This document shows positions 20,296-30,288 of a DNA stretch of 64,000 nucleotides, piece after piece. Each line of letters opens with the position of its first letter. Positions within the stretch are counted from its first letter, which is position 1. Under the pieces are notes generated by a model that saw only the letters and a list, made by a program, of their open reading frames with translations, was not told where the DNA came from and made no database searches. The DNA comes from Martensiomyces pterosporus. Taxonomy: Eukaryota > Kickxellomycota > Kickxellomycetes > Kickxellales > Kickxellaceae. Both the position numbers and the translations under genes were made by a program. Location: NCBI GenBank assembly GCA_025201845.1, contig MU603960.1, positions 66,088 through 130,087 of the forward strand, in the 5' to 3' direction.

Positions 20296-21756
20296 CGTAT
20301 TATTGCTAAGAATGCAGCTCTTGGGGGGAAGGGCAAGCAGAACTGTGGGTGGGCCAGCAGCGCAAATTGCCCAACAAAAAAAAATAGCGTATAAAGGAAC
20401 GAGGCGTTGGCAGACAAAAGCACAAGAAAGCACTGAGCGTGTGCGGGCACGGCGCCCTTGGATGCTTTTATACAGTACACGCTGCCCGCATCCCTGGGCC
20501 CGTCTTCCCCCTGCTCTTTGCTTTGCCGCTGCTCTCGCATGGGGTGCTGCAGGCGCAAGCCGTGTGCACTACTGCTGCCCCTGACTGCCGACGCATCTCG
20601 TCCTGGCTGTATGTGCAAGTGCGCACAGCACAGTATTCTCCGCCGGGACGAACAGGGGGACACGCCTTTTCCCGTGCTGTTGCAGTAAATCTGTGAGTGG
20701 CAACGGAGCAATGCCAGCTCACAGAGGAAGCTTCTTCTGTTACCTCTAAAATGCTAACACCTGGAATGGAAGCAGCAGCAGCTTGGGCTTGCTGTTGAGG
20801 ATCTACACGGCTTCGATGACACCATACACGGACTCCATTGGCCTCTATGTGTGTACAGACAGGAGGAGCAAATCGTGCAAGAAACGTCAGATTCCTGCAG
20901 AATGGTGCCACCAATAACCCGAGAGCAGCATATCCCGCCGCTTTCAGCTACTGGCGATGGAGAAGGGGTGCGTTTTGGGAGACCCAGGGACAGCGTATCA
21001 GTGGAATCAAGAGGCGGCGCATTCTTAATTTGGCATAGCCCTGCCAGAGTACCGAGCTGGTAGCTGGCATTTGCGACGATCTATCTGTGGGTGAGGCTGA
21101 CAGCGGGCTCAACGTGGACCCAAAGCACACGCTAGGAGCATTGAACATGGAGAATAAGGGGGAAGGGCATGGGTGCACAGTAGGCTTTTGTTAGGCTCAG
21201 GGTGGGTCTGCAATGTGGCACCAAGTGGGATTGTTGCTGCGGCTCCGTGGTATCCCATGCAGTGCAGCTGAAGGGACGAGCAGAAATCGCCGATTGCCAG
21301 CATCATGCACATATCGCGTCAGCTTGGCCGTCAATTTGCACATACATGCTCTAAGCATCCTTCTGTGGACACTTTAATTCGCTTTGTCAAAGTGATGGCA
21401 GCGGTGGTTGGGTCAATGCTGCCCGAATAGGGTAGGTGCCCTGGCTCTTTTCTTGGCAGCTATCCGGGAGATGCTGCAGCCGATCTAGGCCAAATGCTGA
21501 ATCAATGGCAGCGGACTGAAAAAGCGCACCCACAGATCTCAATGTGCTTCCAGTCACTGAGCCAAGCCAAAGCCAGAACTCGATACCGAGCCGAGCCAGT
21601 GCTGATTAAGGGAAAAATATTGCTGGAGAGCGGCTCGGGCTGACACAAATACAGCACGCAGTAGCAGCCCTTGCTCGTCGCATTTGCAGCTTGCCTCCGC
21701 TCAATTCAACTTTGTCTTAGCCCAAGAGCACACAGGTGCCATACAGCCGCGCATTC
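20296..21756. other. 1.5-kb divergent intergenic region
   Basis: Lies between the transporter promoter and the Sls1-like gene. Several frames of 60-150 codons exist on both strands, but they are rich in Cys, Trp and His and match nothing known. No RNA gene is recognised. Confidence 0.5.
20465..20472 (-). promoter_or_regulatory. TATA box of the amino-acid transporter gene
   Basis: TATAAAAG on the minus strand, about 170 bp upstream of ATG 20295. Confidence 0.55.
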
Positions 21757-23868
21757 ATGTTCAGGGCGGCACTACGAAAGAACTTCAGGCTCCGCACGGC
21801 CAGTAGCTGTGGCAATGGGCACCGGGACTCGCTCCCACAGGGCTACACCAGCGCTTCCTGTTGGTACACATCAGCCGCAGATAACGGCACAGGCAAGAAG
21901 CCCAGGGTCAAGTACCTTGCAGTAAAGCCCGAGTCAGCAGCCATGTCCCGGATGATCCAAAAGATCGAATCCGGGCACGGGGCCGTTGATGTGATCCAGG
22001 ACATTGACGCCTTCCGCTTCACCACCGACGACCTCCTCCGATCCCTCCAAACAGTCAGAGCACAAAGAGTCGGCGACTCAACTATGTCCGTCAGCCCCGC
22101 TGACCTAGTGGCCACTGCCAACGAGGAAACCCTAGAGATGCTCAGCAGTGCGCGCAATATCCGCGTCGAAGCGATCAAGGGCGCATTCAAGGCGGATCAG
22201 CTGAAGGAGTACTTGAGGGCAAACGGCAGGAAGGCCACTGGGACGAAGGGCGCGATGGTCAACCGGATTATTAACGAGGTGTGGGGGATATCGTCGAAGG
22301 CGCTCGAAGCCAGGTTCAATAAGCCGCAGCCGGACCAGAGCCAAGATGGAATGGTGCTGCCGCTTGGCGACGAGTCGCTGGAGCAAATACACGTGCTGGA
22401 TAAGGGGTGCTTTGGAGAGCTGGAGAACGAGTTCAAAGTCAAGATCCAGTTTGACGACAAGGGCAAGTCGCTGAGGGTGACTGGAGCTATTCACAATGTG
22501 CGCGCCGCCCTGTCTGTGTTGCGGGAAAAGCTGGTCGCAAAGACCACGGTTGAGGTCGATTTGGCACGGTATGGCACGCCGCGGAATGTGTCCCCAGAGC
22601 ACGCTAAAGCGATTGCCAAGAGGCTGAGCAGGTTCTCGAATGGCGTGGTTAGCTACTTTGATGGCGAGTTCTTTGTTTCCAGCGACAGCCGCATAGACGC
22701 GCTGGAGACACAGCAGGCGCTAGTTGACTCGATGGTAGAGCGCGAAGGCGAATCGCTGTTTGTCGTGGTTCCTGAAAGCGTGGTGGACAGTCCGTTGTGT
22801 ACTGTGGCGCTGGCAGCTGATCCGTTCTCGCTGCCGCACACCACGGCTCCCAATATGGCCCTACACACATCCTACATGCCTGAAATTGCTGCGCCTGTTA
22901 GTGTGCTGGCTAGACACTCGCTATTTGAGCGCAGCTCGGCAGCGCGCAGCATTGAGCATAGCGAAAGGGACCTTGTTCAGGTGCTACGAGACTGGGTATC
23001 GCTGCAAGACAGCAAGCACGGCCAGTCGATTTTGCTTTCAGCCAAGCTGGGCAAGGTGCTGTTTGATGCAGACAGCACCCAGGGAGAGCCCCTTGGATCG
23101 AGCTTCTACAAGCCAGCAGAGCTGCTCAGCAGGGTTTCGCAGAGATCGCCGTTGTTTGGGTTCTCCAGCAACACGTCGCCGCTGAAGTGGCTTGAGGGCA
23201 CGAATATCTCGGAGGTCGTTGACAAGCAGCTTGTGCTAAAGTTTGCAGCCATATGTTCTCCAGAGCTGCAGCAAGCAGGCGATCCGAAGGCCAGCCAGAG
23301 AGTGCCCGTGTACGGCAACGACCTACTGGTGGCAAGGGTCGGTGTTGATAGGGGCAAGCTGAGGCTTGATGACGTGCAAGTCGAGCATCTGGGCAGTGTG
23401 CGGACGGCCAGTGTGGCCATCCTGCAGTCGGCCCAAGATTTCCAGCTGTCCGTGAGCACACGCCAGGCTGTAGAGTGCACAAATGTGCTGAAAGGCACGC
23501 TTGTGGATGTCATTCACAAGCTGGGGCTAGCAGGGAGCCGCGCCGGTGGCCGCCAAAAGCCGCACAGACACGAGGTTGCACATACGCCACTGGGCAAGTT
23601 CGGACTGCAATCCGTGGAAATGGTGGATGCGACGCACAGGACGTTTAACACTGGATTCGCCGTGCGTGTGCGGCAGAGCTGGAACATGATCGAAGACCTG
23701 AGATACAGCGAAGTCGAGCTGCTCCCAGTGCAGGATGCGGGGAGCACGGCGCAGATGGCAGAGTTCTTGAATAGCCAGGTTGTGTGGGAGAAGTACCTCT
23801 TGTACTTGTTCCAGTCGGCCATGGAGCGGCCATCGGGTGTAACTGTTAGCACATCAGAATCCAACTGA
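21757..23868 (+). CDS. Mitochondrial Sls1-like protein with SAP and KH-like domains
   Basis: A 703-residue protein probably imported into mitochondria. The N terminus MFRAALRKNFRLRTASS is a basic, Arg-rich amphipathic presequence. ATG 21757 is used because the frame extends upstream only through GTG. A SAP-like helix pair lies near residues 143-177 (FKADQLKEYLRANGRKATGT), followed by a block resembling the KH-like region of yeast Sls1 (ILDKGCFGELENEFKVKIQF then LRVTGAIHNVRAALSVL). The long C-terminal half is conserved in style but has no clear domain. Yeast Sls1 is an inner-membrane protein that delivers mitochondrial transcripts to translation. Relatedness is judged from layout and motifs, so moderate confidence only. 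It converges with SNX3. Confidence 0.6.
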   Translation: MFRAALRKNFRLRTASSCGNGHRDSLPQGYTSASCWYTSAADNGTGKKPRVKYLAVKPESAAMSRMIQKIESGHGAVDVIQDIDAFRFTTDDLLRSLQTVRAQRVGDSTMSVSPADLVATANEETLEMLSSARNIRVEAIKGAFKADQLKEYLRANGRKATGTKGAMVNRIINEVWGISSKALEARFNKPQPDQSQDGMVLPLGDESLEQIHVLDKGCFGELENEFKVKIQFDDKGKSLRVTGAIHNVRAALSVLREKLVAKTTVEVDLARYGTPRNVSPEHAKAIAKRLSRFSNGVVSYFDGEFFVSSDSRIDALETQQALVDSMVEREGESLFVVVPESVVDSPLCTVALAADPFSLPHTTAPNMALHTSYMPEIAAPVSVLARHSLFERSSAARSIEHSERDLVQVLRDWVSLQDSKHGQSILLSAKLGKVLFDADSTQGEPLGSSFYKPAELLSRVSQRSPLFGFSSNTSPLKWLEGTNISEVVDKQLVLKFAAICSPELQQAGDPKASQRVPVYGNDLLVARVGVDRGKLRLDDVQVEHLGSVRTASVAILQSAQDFQLSVSTRQAVECTNVLKGTLVDVIHKLGLAGSRAGGRQKPHRHEVAHTPLGKFGLQSVEMVDATHRTFNTGFAVRVRQSWNMIEDLRYSEVELLPVQDAGSTAQMAEFLNSQVVWEKYLLYLFQSAMERPSGVTVSTSESN

Positions 23869-23871
23869 CCA

Positions 23872-23890
23872 AAATAAACAAATAAATGAA
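23872..23890 (+). terminator. Polyadenylation-signal cluster after the Sls1-like gene
   Basis: AATAAA occurs twice within 15 bp of the stop (AAAATAAACAAATAAATG), matching canonical poly(A) signals for this gene. Confidence 0.55.
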
Positions 23891-24047
23891 ATGGAAAGGC
23901 TGCTCAGTCAAGCCTCGTTCAGCGTCTGGTGATATGGATTGGGTGATATGGATTGGTTCAAAGTAACACTTGTTGGGCTAACAGCGCCGACATGAAGAAA
24001 GGCAAATAGAGGGGTATAAAGGGCGCGTGCACGAGACATGCTGGCTA

Positions 24048-24680
24048 CTACATGCTGTATGTCTCCTTGTCAAAGTTAGGGTCCTGGATAAATGCCACCA
24101 GGACCTTGCTTCCGGTCTGGAGCAGCGGGTGGCCGGCGACAATCTGCAGGAATCTCTCGAGCCCTTCTCTGCGCGACTCGATGACCTCGTCAGCAAACCT
24201 ATTTGTAAAGACCTTCCCGGGCAGCGGGGGGATGTTGACACGCGATGACTCACGCTCCAGCATATCGCGGAACCACTCAAAGTCGCTGTAGCGCCGCCGC
24301 ACCGCCGATGTTTTGAACTTGAATACAGGGATGTTCGTCTACCCACTGACAAGCAAGCAGCAGGGAGCAAGGAGGGGAGGGAATGCTGGATGCACGGATA
24401 TGCATTAGCTCACATAACATGTACAAATGGGTGTCTGTGTGTGCATTGGGCATGCTTCTTCCTCCAGACCAAGACATGGCCAGATGCAGAGGGGCGCACT
24501 TACACGGCAGACTATCTCGTAGTCGGTGAACATCCTTCTTCCAACGCCGCGGGTCTGGGGGTTCCTGACCTCGACCTCTAAAAAGTTCTCCGGCTCGCCG
24601 TACAGCTCGTCGGCAGTCTGCTCTCGTGTAGCCAGCCGGGTGGAGGCGCCAAAGGCCCTGCTGCCATGTCCGCCAGACAT
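24048..24680 (-). CDS. SNX3: Sorting nexin 3 (Grd19/Snx3), PX-domain protein, two exons
   Basis: A 155-residue PX-only sorting nexin that binds PI3P on early endosomes and works with retromer in recycling to the Golgi. Exon 1 (24680-24504) ends [15 protein letters not shown]. The intron is 165 bp with acceptor GTGGGTAG. Exon 2 starts at 24338 ([13 protein letters not shown]), and both junctions are phase 0. PX hallmarks are visible: [15 protein letters not shown] (PI3P-binding Arg-Arg-Tyr), [10 protein letters not shown] (membrane-insertion loop) and [16 protein letters not shown]. The length matches Snx3/Grd19 (about 160). The first exon carries [20 protein letters not shown], the usual PX entry strand. 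It diverges from the Twinkle gene. Confidence 0.92.
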
Positions 24681-25170
24681 TATTAGTACAAGTAGCAAAG
24701 TAGGAGGCAGGGAGTGGGGGGGTGGGGTGCGAGGCGGGCTTGAAAATAGACAGAGGCAAGCAAATAGAAGAAAAAGCGTTTGCGAGTAGGAGAAAAGCAG
24801 AAAGCCAATGCACAGGGCGGTGCGGCCGCGGGCTTGGGCATGCTATGAGCCACCGGCATCACACCGCTCTCTCCGCTGGCAGTAGGGGACACTGCCGATG
24901 TCCCCATGCGGGCGTCCCTCCGCTCCCCCGCGGTTACTGAGCATGGGCGGCAGCACCAATGCTGACGGCTGGTGTGCATGTTTTTTTTTTCATTTTCGCG
25001 GGCTGTTCTGCGGTGCTGGGTCAGCAGCGCTGCGTCGGCTCTTTGTTTCTTCTTCCATGCTTCATTCCTGCTAAGAGCCTCTTGCCTGCTCATTTGTGTT
25101 CGCCACAAAACACGCGCCAGGAGTGTGGATTCCCTTTGCCGCTTTTACGCAGAGTTTTCAGCCAGCAGCC
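24681..25170. other. Divergent promoter region, SNX3 and Twinkle-like genes
   Basis: 490 bp between diverging ATGs, with a GGGGGTGGGG tract near 24716, a T10 run near 24980 and no recognised gene. The Twinkle frame stays open from 25096, but those codons precede the targeting sequence. Confidence 0.5.
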
Positions 25171-27696
25171 ATGTTGAGAAAGGCGCTGCTGCAAGGCAAA
25201 TTCATGCGCCGGGTGCAGGCGCCGCCGCAAGCCAGGCTGCTGCTTGCGCCAGTAACACACACCGACTGCCAAAGCGCGCTTCACGATCTGCGCCGGCAGC
25301 TGGCGACCATCCGACCCACCGCCGCTTTGGATGAGGAGGAGCCGAAGCCCGTCAACAGCAGCCAGGTCCGCAGCTCCATGCAAGGAGCAGATCCGTTCAG
25401 CAGCAGCCCACCACGGGCAGAATTAGCAGCAGCACTCGAAGCCGACGATTGCCATTTTCCCGATCCCCAGCGCAGCAGTAGGCGGCTTGCGGCCGCTAGC
25501 AGCTTGGGTGGACTGCAGATGGAGGATGATGGCATGCGCCACAGCAGGGAAGTCGGGGATGGCGAGAATGGGCCCACAGAAGGGGAGCAGAGTGAGCACA
25601 GAGAGGAGCTGGCCCGCAGCATCCGCGACTTCCTCGGCTCCACACGCCAGCGACCGCGCGCGGGCCTCAAGCCCGACGAGCTGCTCGTCAAGTGCCCTGC
25701 CTGCTCGCCCGGCAAGCCGCGGCGGCTGGCATACAGTGCGCATCTGAATACAAACACGGGTGCGTTTGTGTGCACTGGCTGCTTTGAGCAAGGTCCGTGG
25801 GAGAAGTATCAGGAGCTGGCAAGCAGGCGCAATTTCCAAAACACCATCCCAAAGTGCCGTGTTGCCGACCCGGCCCCATTTGAGTTTGCAGAGCACATGC
25901 TGGTGCGGCTGCAGCAGAATCTGGTTGCGCATGAGGAGATCTATGCCACGCTGACGGGGCAGGAGAAGGGGCAGCTGAGGCTGAAGCCCGAAGTGCTGGC
26001 GCAGTACGGCGTGGGGCTGGGATTCATCAACCCAGAGGTGCCAGAGGTCGAGGACCTTGAGGCACTCGTGGAGGGCAGCGACGAGTCGGTGCCGTGTCTG
26101 GTGTTCCCGCGCACGGCGTTCCGCACAAACAGCTTCATCGAAGACACCCCGCAGCACGCAGGCAGCAGCAGGTCGCTGCCCAAAGCTGCGCCGAAAAAGG
26201 AGGGACGCGGGGCCCTGTCTAGCATGCTCAGCGACATCCAGGACCAGGCCAGCGACAGCAGCACGCCCGCGGCTCTTGACGGCTCGTCGTCGACGTACCG
26301 CGCTGTGCAGCTCAAGATCGTGGGCTGGAATACGGCCGACCTGGAGATGTACTATCCCGTGGACGAGGCGCAGCCGGGCTTGTTCGGCTTCCACATGGCG
26401 GCGCCCGAATCCTCGGATGTCATCCTCACGGGACATGAGCTTGATGCAGTCGCTGCGTACCAGGAAACGGGCATCCCAGCGGTGTCTTTGCCCAGGGGCC
26501 CGTACCAGCTGCCGCTGGATGCGATGCGTGCGCTGGAGAGGTTCGAGCGGGTTTATGTGTGGCTGGACGACGCCCACCAGGGCGCTGAGGCAGCCAAGCT
26601 GATCACACGCAAGCTGGGAGTTGACCGGTGTCTGGTGGTGCAGACCAAGCGCGGCAACCCCCACGGGCCCAAGTCGGCAAGCATTGCGCTGGCGCGTGGA
26701 TACAGCCTAGCTGAGATCCTCGAGGAGTCGCGGCCCGTGCAGCACGACAAGGTCTTGGATTTCTCGGCCCTTCGAGAGGCAGTCAAGTTCGAGGTAACCA
26801 ACCCGGACCTGATCCGCGGCGTTGAGAGCACCGACTTGCCTGGGTGGAACGCGTGCTTCAAGGGGCTACGGCCCGGAGAGCTGACGATTCTGAGCGGGGC
26901 CACGGGGTGCGGGAAGACCACTGTGATCTCGCAGATGTCCCTGGACTTCTGCAAGTCCGGCGTCAGCACGCTGTGGGGTAGCTTTGAGATCCCAAACGTG
27001 AGGCTGGCGACGAGGATGATGAGCCAGTTTGCCAAGCGCGACATCTCGCAGGCACCCGCAGAGGTCGAGTACTGGTCGCGCAAGTTCGAGCAGCTGCCCA
27101 TCTACTTTCTCAAGTTCCACGGGAGCACCAAGCCCGACACCGTCCTTGAGACGATGCGCCACGCCGTATATGCGTACGACGTCAAGCACATTATCATCGA
27201 CAACCTGCAGTTCATGATGAGCATGCAGGCGAAGGGAATGGACAAGTACGATGCGCAGGATGCAGCCATTGCCACGTTCAGACAGTTCGCTACCGACGAG
27301 AACGTGCACATCACTGTTGTGGCGCACCTGCGCAAGGACCAGCCGTCGTCGGACGTCGACATCAACTCGATCTTTGGGTCGGCCAAGGTGACGCAGGAGG
27401 CGGACAACGTGGTCATTCTGCAGCGGTATGGCAACTCGGACAGCAAGATCAGGTGCCTCAATGTGCTGAAGAACAGATTCGATGGCACGCTGGGCAAGAT
27501 CTATATTTCGTACGACCCCCACACTCTGTCGTTCAAGGAGATCCCGCCGCCGAGGAAGCGCAAGCCTGTGAAGGTCGTGAGGGCGGCTGGCAAGATGAGC
27601 ATGGCTGACAAGCTCCTGGCTGAGGCGGAGGCGGCGGGGGTGGCCGACGACGAGATTGATGCGCAGGGCGACCCGCTTCCGCCGGCTAAGAGCTAG
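25171..27696 (+). CDS. Twinkle-like mitochondrial primase-helicase (T7 gp4 family)
   Basis: An 841-residue hexameric replicative helicase of mitochondrial DNA. The start MLRKALLQGKFMRRVQAPPQ is a classic presequence (ATG 25171). A zinc ribbon is intact, with Cys at 175, 178, 201 and 204 (CPAC...CTGC), followed by an RNA-primase-like region. A TOPRIM fold follows, with acidic residues near Glu423 (LTGHELDA) and Asp466/467 (WLDDAHQG). The RecA-like helicase has Walker A GATGCGKTT (Lys582), an exchange of GSFEIPN, Walker B HIIIDNL (Asp677), VVAHLRKD and an FGSAKVTQEADNVVILQR block. Animal Twinkle has lost the zinc ribbon, so this copy may still prime DNA synthesis. Yeast lacks Twinkle. The C-terminal tail is short and charged. 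Confidence 0.9.
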   Translation: MLRKALLQGKFMRRVQAPPQARLLLAPVTHTDCQSALHDLRRQLATIRPTAALDEEEPKPVNSSQVRSSMQGADPFSSSPPRAELAAALEADDCHFPDPQRSSRRLAAASSLGGLQMEDDGMRHSREVGDGENGPTEGEQSEHREELARSIRDFLGSTRQRPRAGLKPDELLVKCPACSPGKPRRLAYSAHLNTNTGAFVCTGCFEQGPWEKYQELASRRNFQNTIPKCRVADPAPFEFAEHMLVRLQQNLVAHEEIYATLTGQEKGQLRLKPEVLAQYGVGLGFINPEVPEVEDLEALVEGSDESVPCLVFPRTAFRTNSFIEDTPQHAGSSRSLPKAAPKKEGRGALSSMLSDIQDQASDSSTPAALDGSSSTYRAVQLKIVGWNTADLEMYYPVDEAQPGLFGFHMAAPESSDVILTGHELDAVAAYQETGIPAVSLPRGPYQLPLDAMRALERFERVYVWLDDAHQGAEAAKLITRKLGVDRCLVVQTKRGNPHGPKSASIALARGYSLAEILEESRPVQHDKVLDFSALREAVKFEVTNPDLIRGVESTDLPGWNACFKGLRPGELTILSGATGCGKTTVISQMSLDFCKSGVSTLWGSFEIPNVRLATRMMSQFAKRDISQAPAEVEYWSRKFEQLPIYFLKFHGSTKPDTVLETMRHAVYAYDVKHIIIDNLQFMMSMQAKGMDKYDAQDAAIATFRQFATDENVHITVVAHLRKDQPSSDVDINSIFGSAKVTQEADNVVILQRYGNSDSKIRCLNVLKNRFDGTLGKIYISYDPHTLSFKEIPPPRKRKPVKVVRAAGKMSMADKLLAEAEAAGVADDEIDAQGDPLPPAKS

Positions 27697-28147
27697 AGCG
27701 TTGCTTAGTTTTTGTGTGGCATATCAAAATGGCAGCTGCGTCCATGAGGCTGATTATTACTGTCATGAATGGCGGGTGCTTGCTTTGCTTACGTCTATAC
27801 AGGTGCATCGGGATCCTGATGTCTCTTTGGGGGAGCCCCTGCTATCTTTTTTTTTTTTTTTTTTTTTGCGGCAGTCCACGCAGCCAGGCCTTGCTCGCTG
27901 CTGCGATTGGCTGGCCTGCCGCAATTCTTGGCACGACACCGAGGTTTGCTGGATCAGCAGCCACCTGGGCTATTAAAGCCCCTGTCTACGTTCTCTTTCT
28001 CCTCTTCAGCAAATACAGCATATTTATTCCGCTGCCTCTTTCTTTCTTGCTTTCCAATAGAACCGGGGTCTCTTTGCCTGAACTCGTTGTTGTTCTCCTT
28101 GCTAGCACGCTGAAATTACAAGGCCGGTCTAGCAAATTCAGCTCGCT
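27697..28147. other. Intergenic region between Twinkle-like and LETM1 genes
   Basis: 451 bp holding the Twinkle 3' flank and LETM1 promoter. A 21-base T run lies at 27847-27867. No gene is recognised. Confidence 0.5.
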
Positions 28148-30092
28148 ATGTTGGCTTCGTCGTATACGCAAACACAGGCTCTCCTGAGCAAGCCCATGGT
28201 CGTCAGGGCCGGTACAGGTAAGAGGCGCAGCGAGGCAAGCAAGAGCTGCCGGTGTTTCTCGATTCGGCACTCGACACTCGACATTCGACATTCGAGGGTC
28301 GCATTTAGCTCCCAGATATATTTTTTACTGCCATTTTGACTGCTTGCTGCTGGTGGTGGAGTAGCGATAAGAGCATACGGCACCTCCTCTGCTTGCTTGC
28401 TGTATTTAAGTGCTTTTGACCACAAAGGCAGCTCATTCAAGCCCGCGGAGAATTTCCAGGCGGAAATGCGCGATAGAGATAAGAGCAGTGAGGGCGGAGG
28501 GGGCTAGACTCTTGGAGCATATTTTTCAAGATCGCATTTTTCTGTTTGCCTTGGTGCAGCAGCATGGACGCTAATACCTTTTGCTCGTGCTTGTGCTTGT
28601 GCTTGTTGTAGTCGGTCTTTCATATGTGTCCCGGAGATCGCTCGGCGTGTTTTCCCGACCCGCCCTTGGGACATCGGCCAATGGCAGCAGGATACTGGAG
28701 GCAGTCCGCGCCAAGCACACTCGGGTGCCACGGCGACCCGAGCTTCTCAGCCAGCTGGAGACACCCCGTGCGCTGTGCTTCCAAGCAGCGCCCCTCTCGA
28801 CGCTACGCACTCGCCAGCCCATGCTGCTCAGATCAGAGGAGAGCGAGAAGGGCGTGCAAAAGAAGGCGCCAGCGGAGGTGGCCACAAAGCCCGCACAGGA
28901 GCCCAAGAAGACGCTGATGGAGAAGATCAAGCACGAGGCGCTGCACTACTGGCACGGCACCAAGCTGTTTGCCAAGGAAGTCAAGATCTCGTCCAAGCTT
29001 GTGACCAAGGTGGTGTGGGGCGGAACACTGACGCGCCGCGAGCAGCGCCAGCTGCGCCGTACGTTCACCGACACCGTGCGCCTGGTGCCGTTCCTCCTGT
29101 TTGTCATCATTCCGTTTGCCGAGCTCCTGCTCCCGGTCGCCCTCAAGCTGTTCCCCAACATGCTGCCTAGCACCTACGAGGACAAGGCGACGGCGGAGAA
29201 GAAGCGCGAGAAGATGCAGAGCGTCCGCAATGAGATGTCCAGGTACTTGAAGGAGACCATTGCGGAGATGACCAAGCAGAGAAGCGAGCTGAAGAAGCTG
29301 GCCAACATGGAGGATGTCGATGGAAGCGTCGAGGACACCAACGAGTTCCTCAGCAAGATCAGGTCGTCGGGCGAGGCCATTTCGACCAACGACCTCCTGC
29401 GCGTGGCGCACATCTTTGAGGACGAGCTCACTCTGGACAACCTGTCGCGGCCACAGCTGGTGTCGATCTGCAGGTATGTGGGCGTCAATGCGTTTGGCAC
29501 GGACAACTACCTCAAGTACCAGATCACCAACCGCATGCGCTACATCCGCGCCGACGACAAGATGCTCAAGTCTGAGGGCATCGACTCGCTCTCGGTGCCC
29601 GAGCTGCAGACGGCGTGCCAGTCCCGCGGCATCCGCATCATCGGCGTGTCGCCCGCACGCATGCGCCAGGAGCTGGCGCAGTGGATCGAGCTGCATCTGC
29701 ACCACAACATTCCGGCAACCCTCCTTATTCTGTCGCGGATCATTGCTGCAGGTGAGCCGCTTTCGCAGCAGCAGCAGTTCAGCGCCGAGGCTCTGCAGGC
29801 AACCATCAACTCGCTGCCCGACAACCTGGTCAATGAGGCCACTCTGCGTTTGGCGGAGGTCAGCGGAACTGCCACCACGAAGCAGAAGCTCGAGGTGCTC
29901 GAGGAGCAGGAGGAGCTGATTGAGGATGAGGACGAGCAGGAGAAGAAGAAGAAGGAGGACGAGCAGAAGAAGCTCGAGCAGGAGGAGGCTGCCGCTGCTA
30001 CCGCTGCCGCCGAGAGCAAGGGAGCGAGCGAGGAGGTGCAGTCGCCTGCGAAGAAGGCTGAGGCTGAGGAGGCCGCGTCCAGAAAGAACTGA
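28148..30092 (+). CDS. LETM1: LETM1/Mdm38 mitochondrial inner-membrane protein, two exons
   Basis: A 516-residue protein. LETM1/Mdm38 supports K+/H+ exchange and binds mitochondrial ribosomes. Exon 1 (28148-28217) encodes MLASSYTQTQALLSKPMVVR and ends at ACAG|GTAAGA (phase 1). The 394-bp intron has branch site GCTAATAC and acceptor TTGTTGTAG. Exon 2 runs 28612-30092 and the phases match. An Arg-rich presequence region comes first. The signature core is next: WHGTKLFAKEVKISSKLV, then TLTRREQRQLRRTFTDTVRL, one membrane helix (PFLLFVIIPFAELLLPVALK) and FPNMLPSTYED. The ribosome-binding LETM domain follows (TNDLLRVAHIFEDELTLDNL, RYVGVNAFGTDNYLKYQI). A Glu/Lys coiled coil closes the protein. No EF hand is visible. 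Confidence 0.92.
28218..28611 (+). other. Long intron of the LETM1 gene
   Basis: 394 bp, GTAAGA to TTGTAG, the longest well-supported intron in the window. It contains a short imperfect repeat of CGACATTCGACATTCGA near 28276 and a GTGCTTGTGCTTGTGCTT run just before the acceptor. Branch site GCTAAT lies about 42 bp before the acceptor. Confidence 0.75.
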
Positions 30093-30288
30093 GGCCGCTG
30101 GACACCAAAAATACTAGTCTGTCTTTGCAAGCCCACGTTTCTCTTGCGGCATTTCTTTTCCTAAGCACTCGTGTAGCCCACGGTCAATACACACACGTTT
30201 CTCCATCCATCGCCACGCATGGGTCGCTGAGTGACATATATTGTTTTGTTTTTGTACACGGCAAGAGCAGGGCCATCCTCTCGTTTCT

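Noticed and set aside
27847..27867. 21-base T run as a possible poly(A) tail of a retrotransposed element
   Set aside because: No target-site duplication or element body was seen beside it; a simple homopolymer is enough.
28833..29705. 290-codon minus-strand frame
   Set aside because: Shadow of the LETM1 core on the opposite strand.
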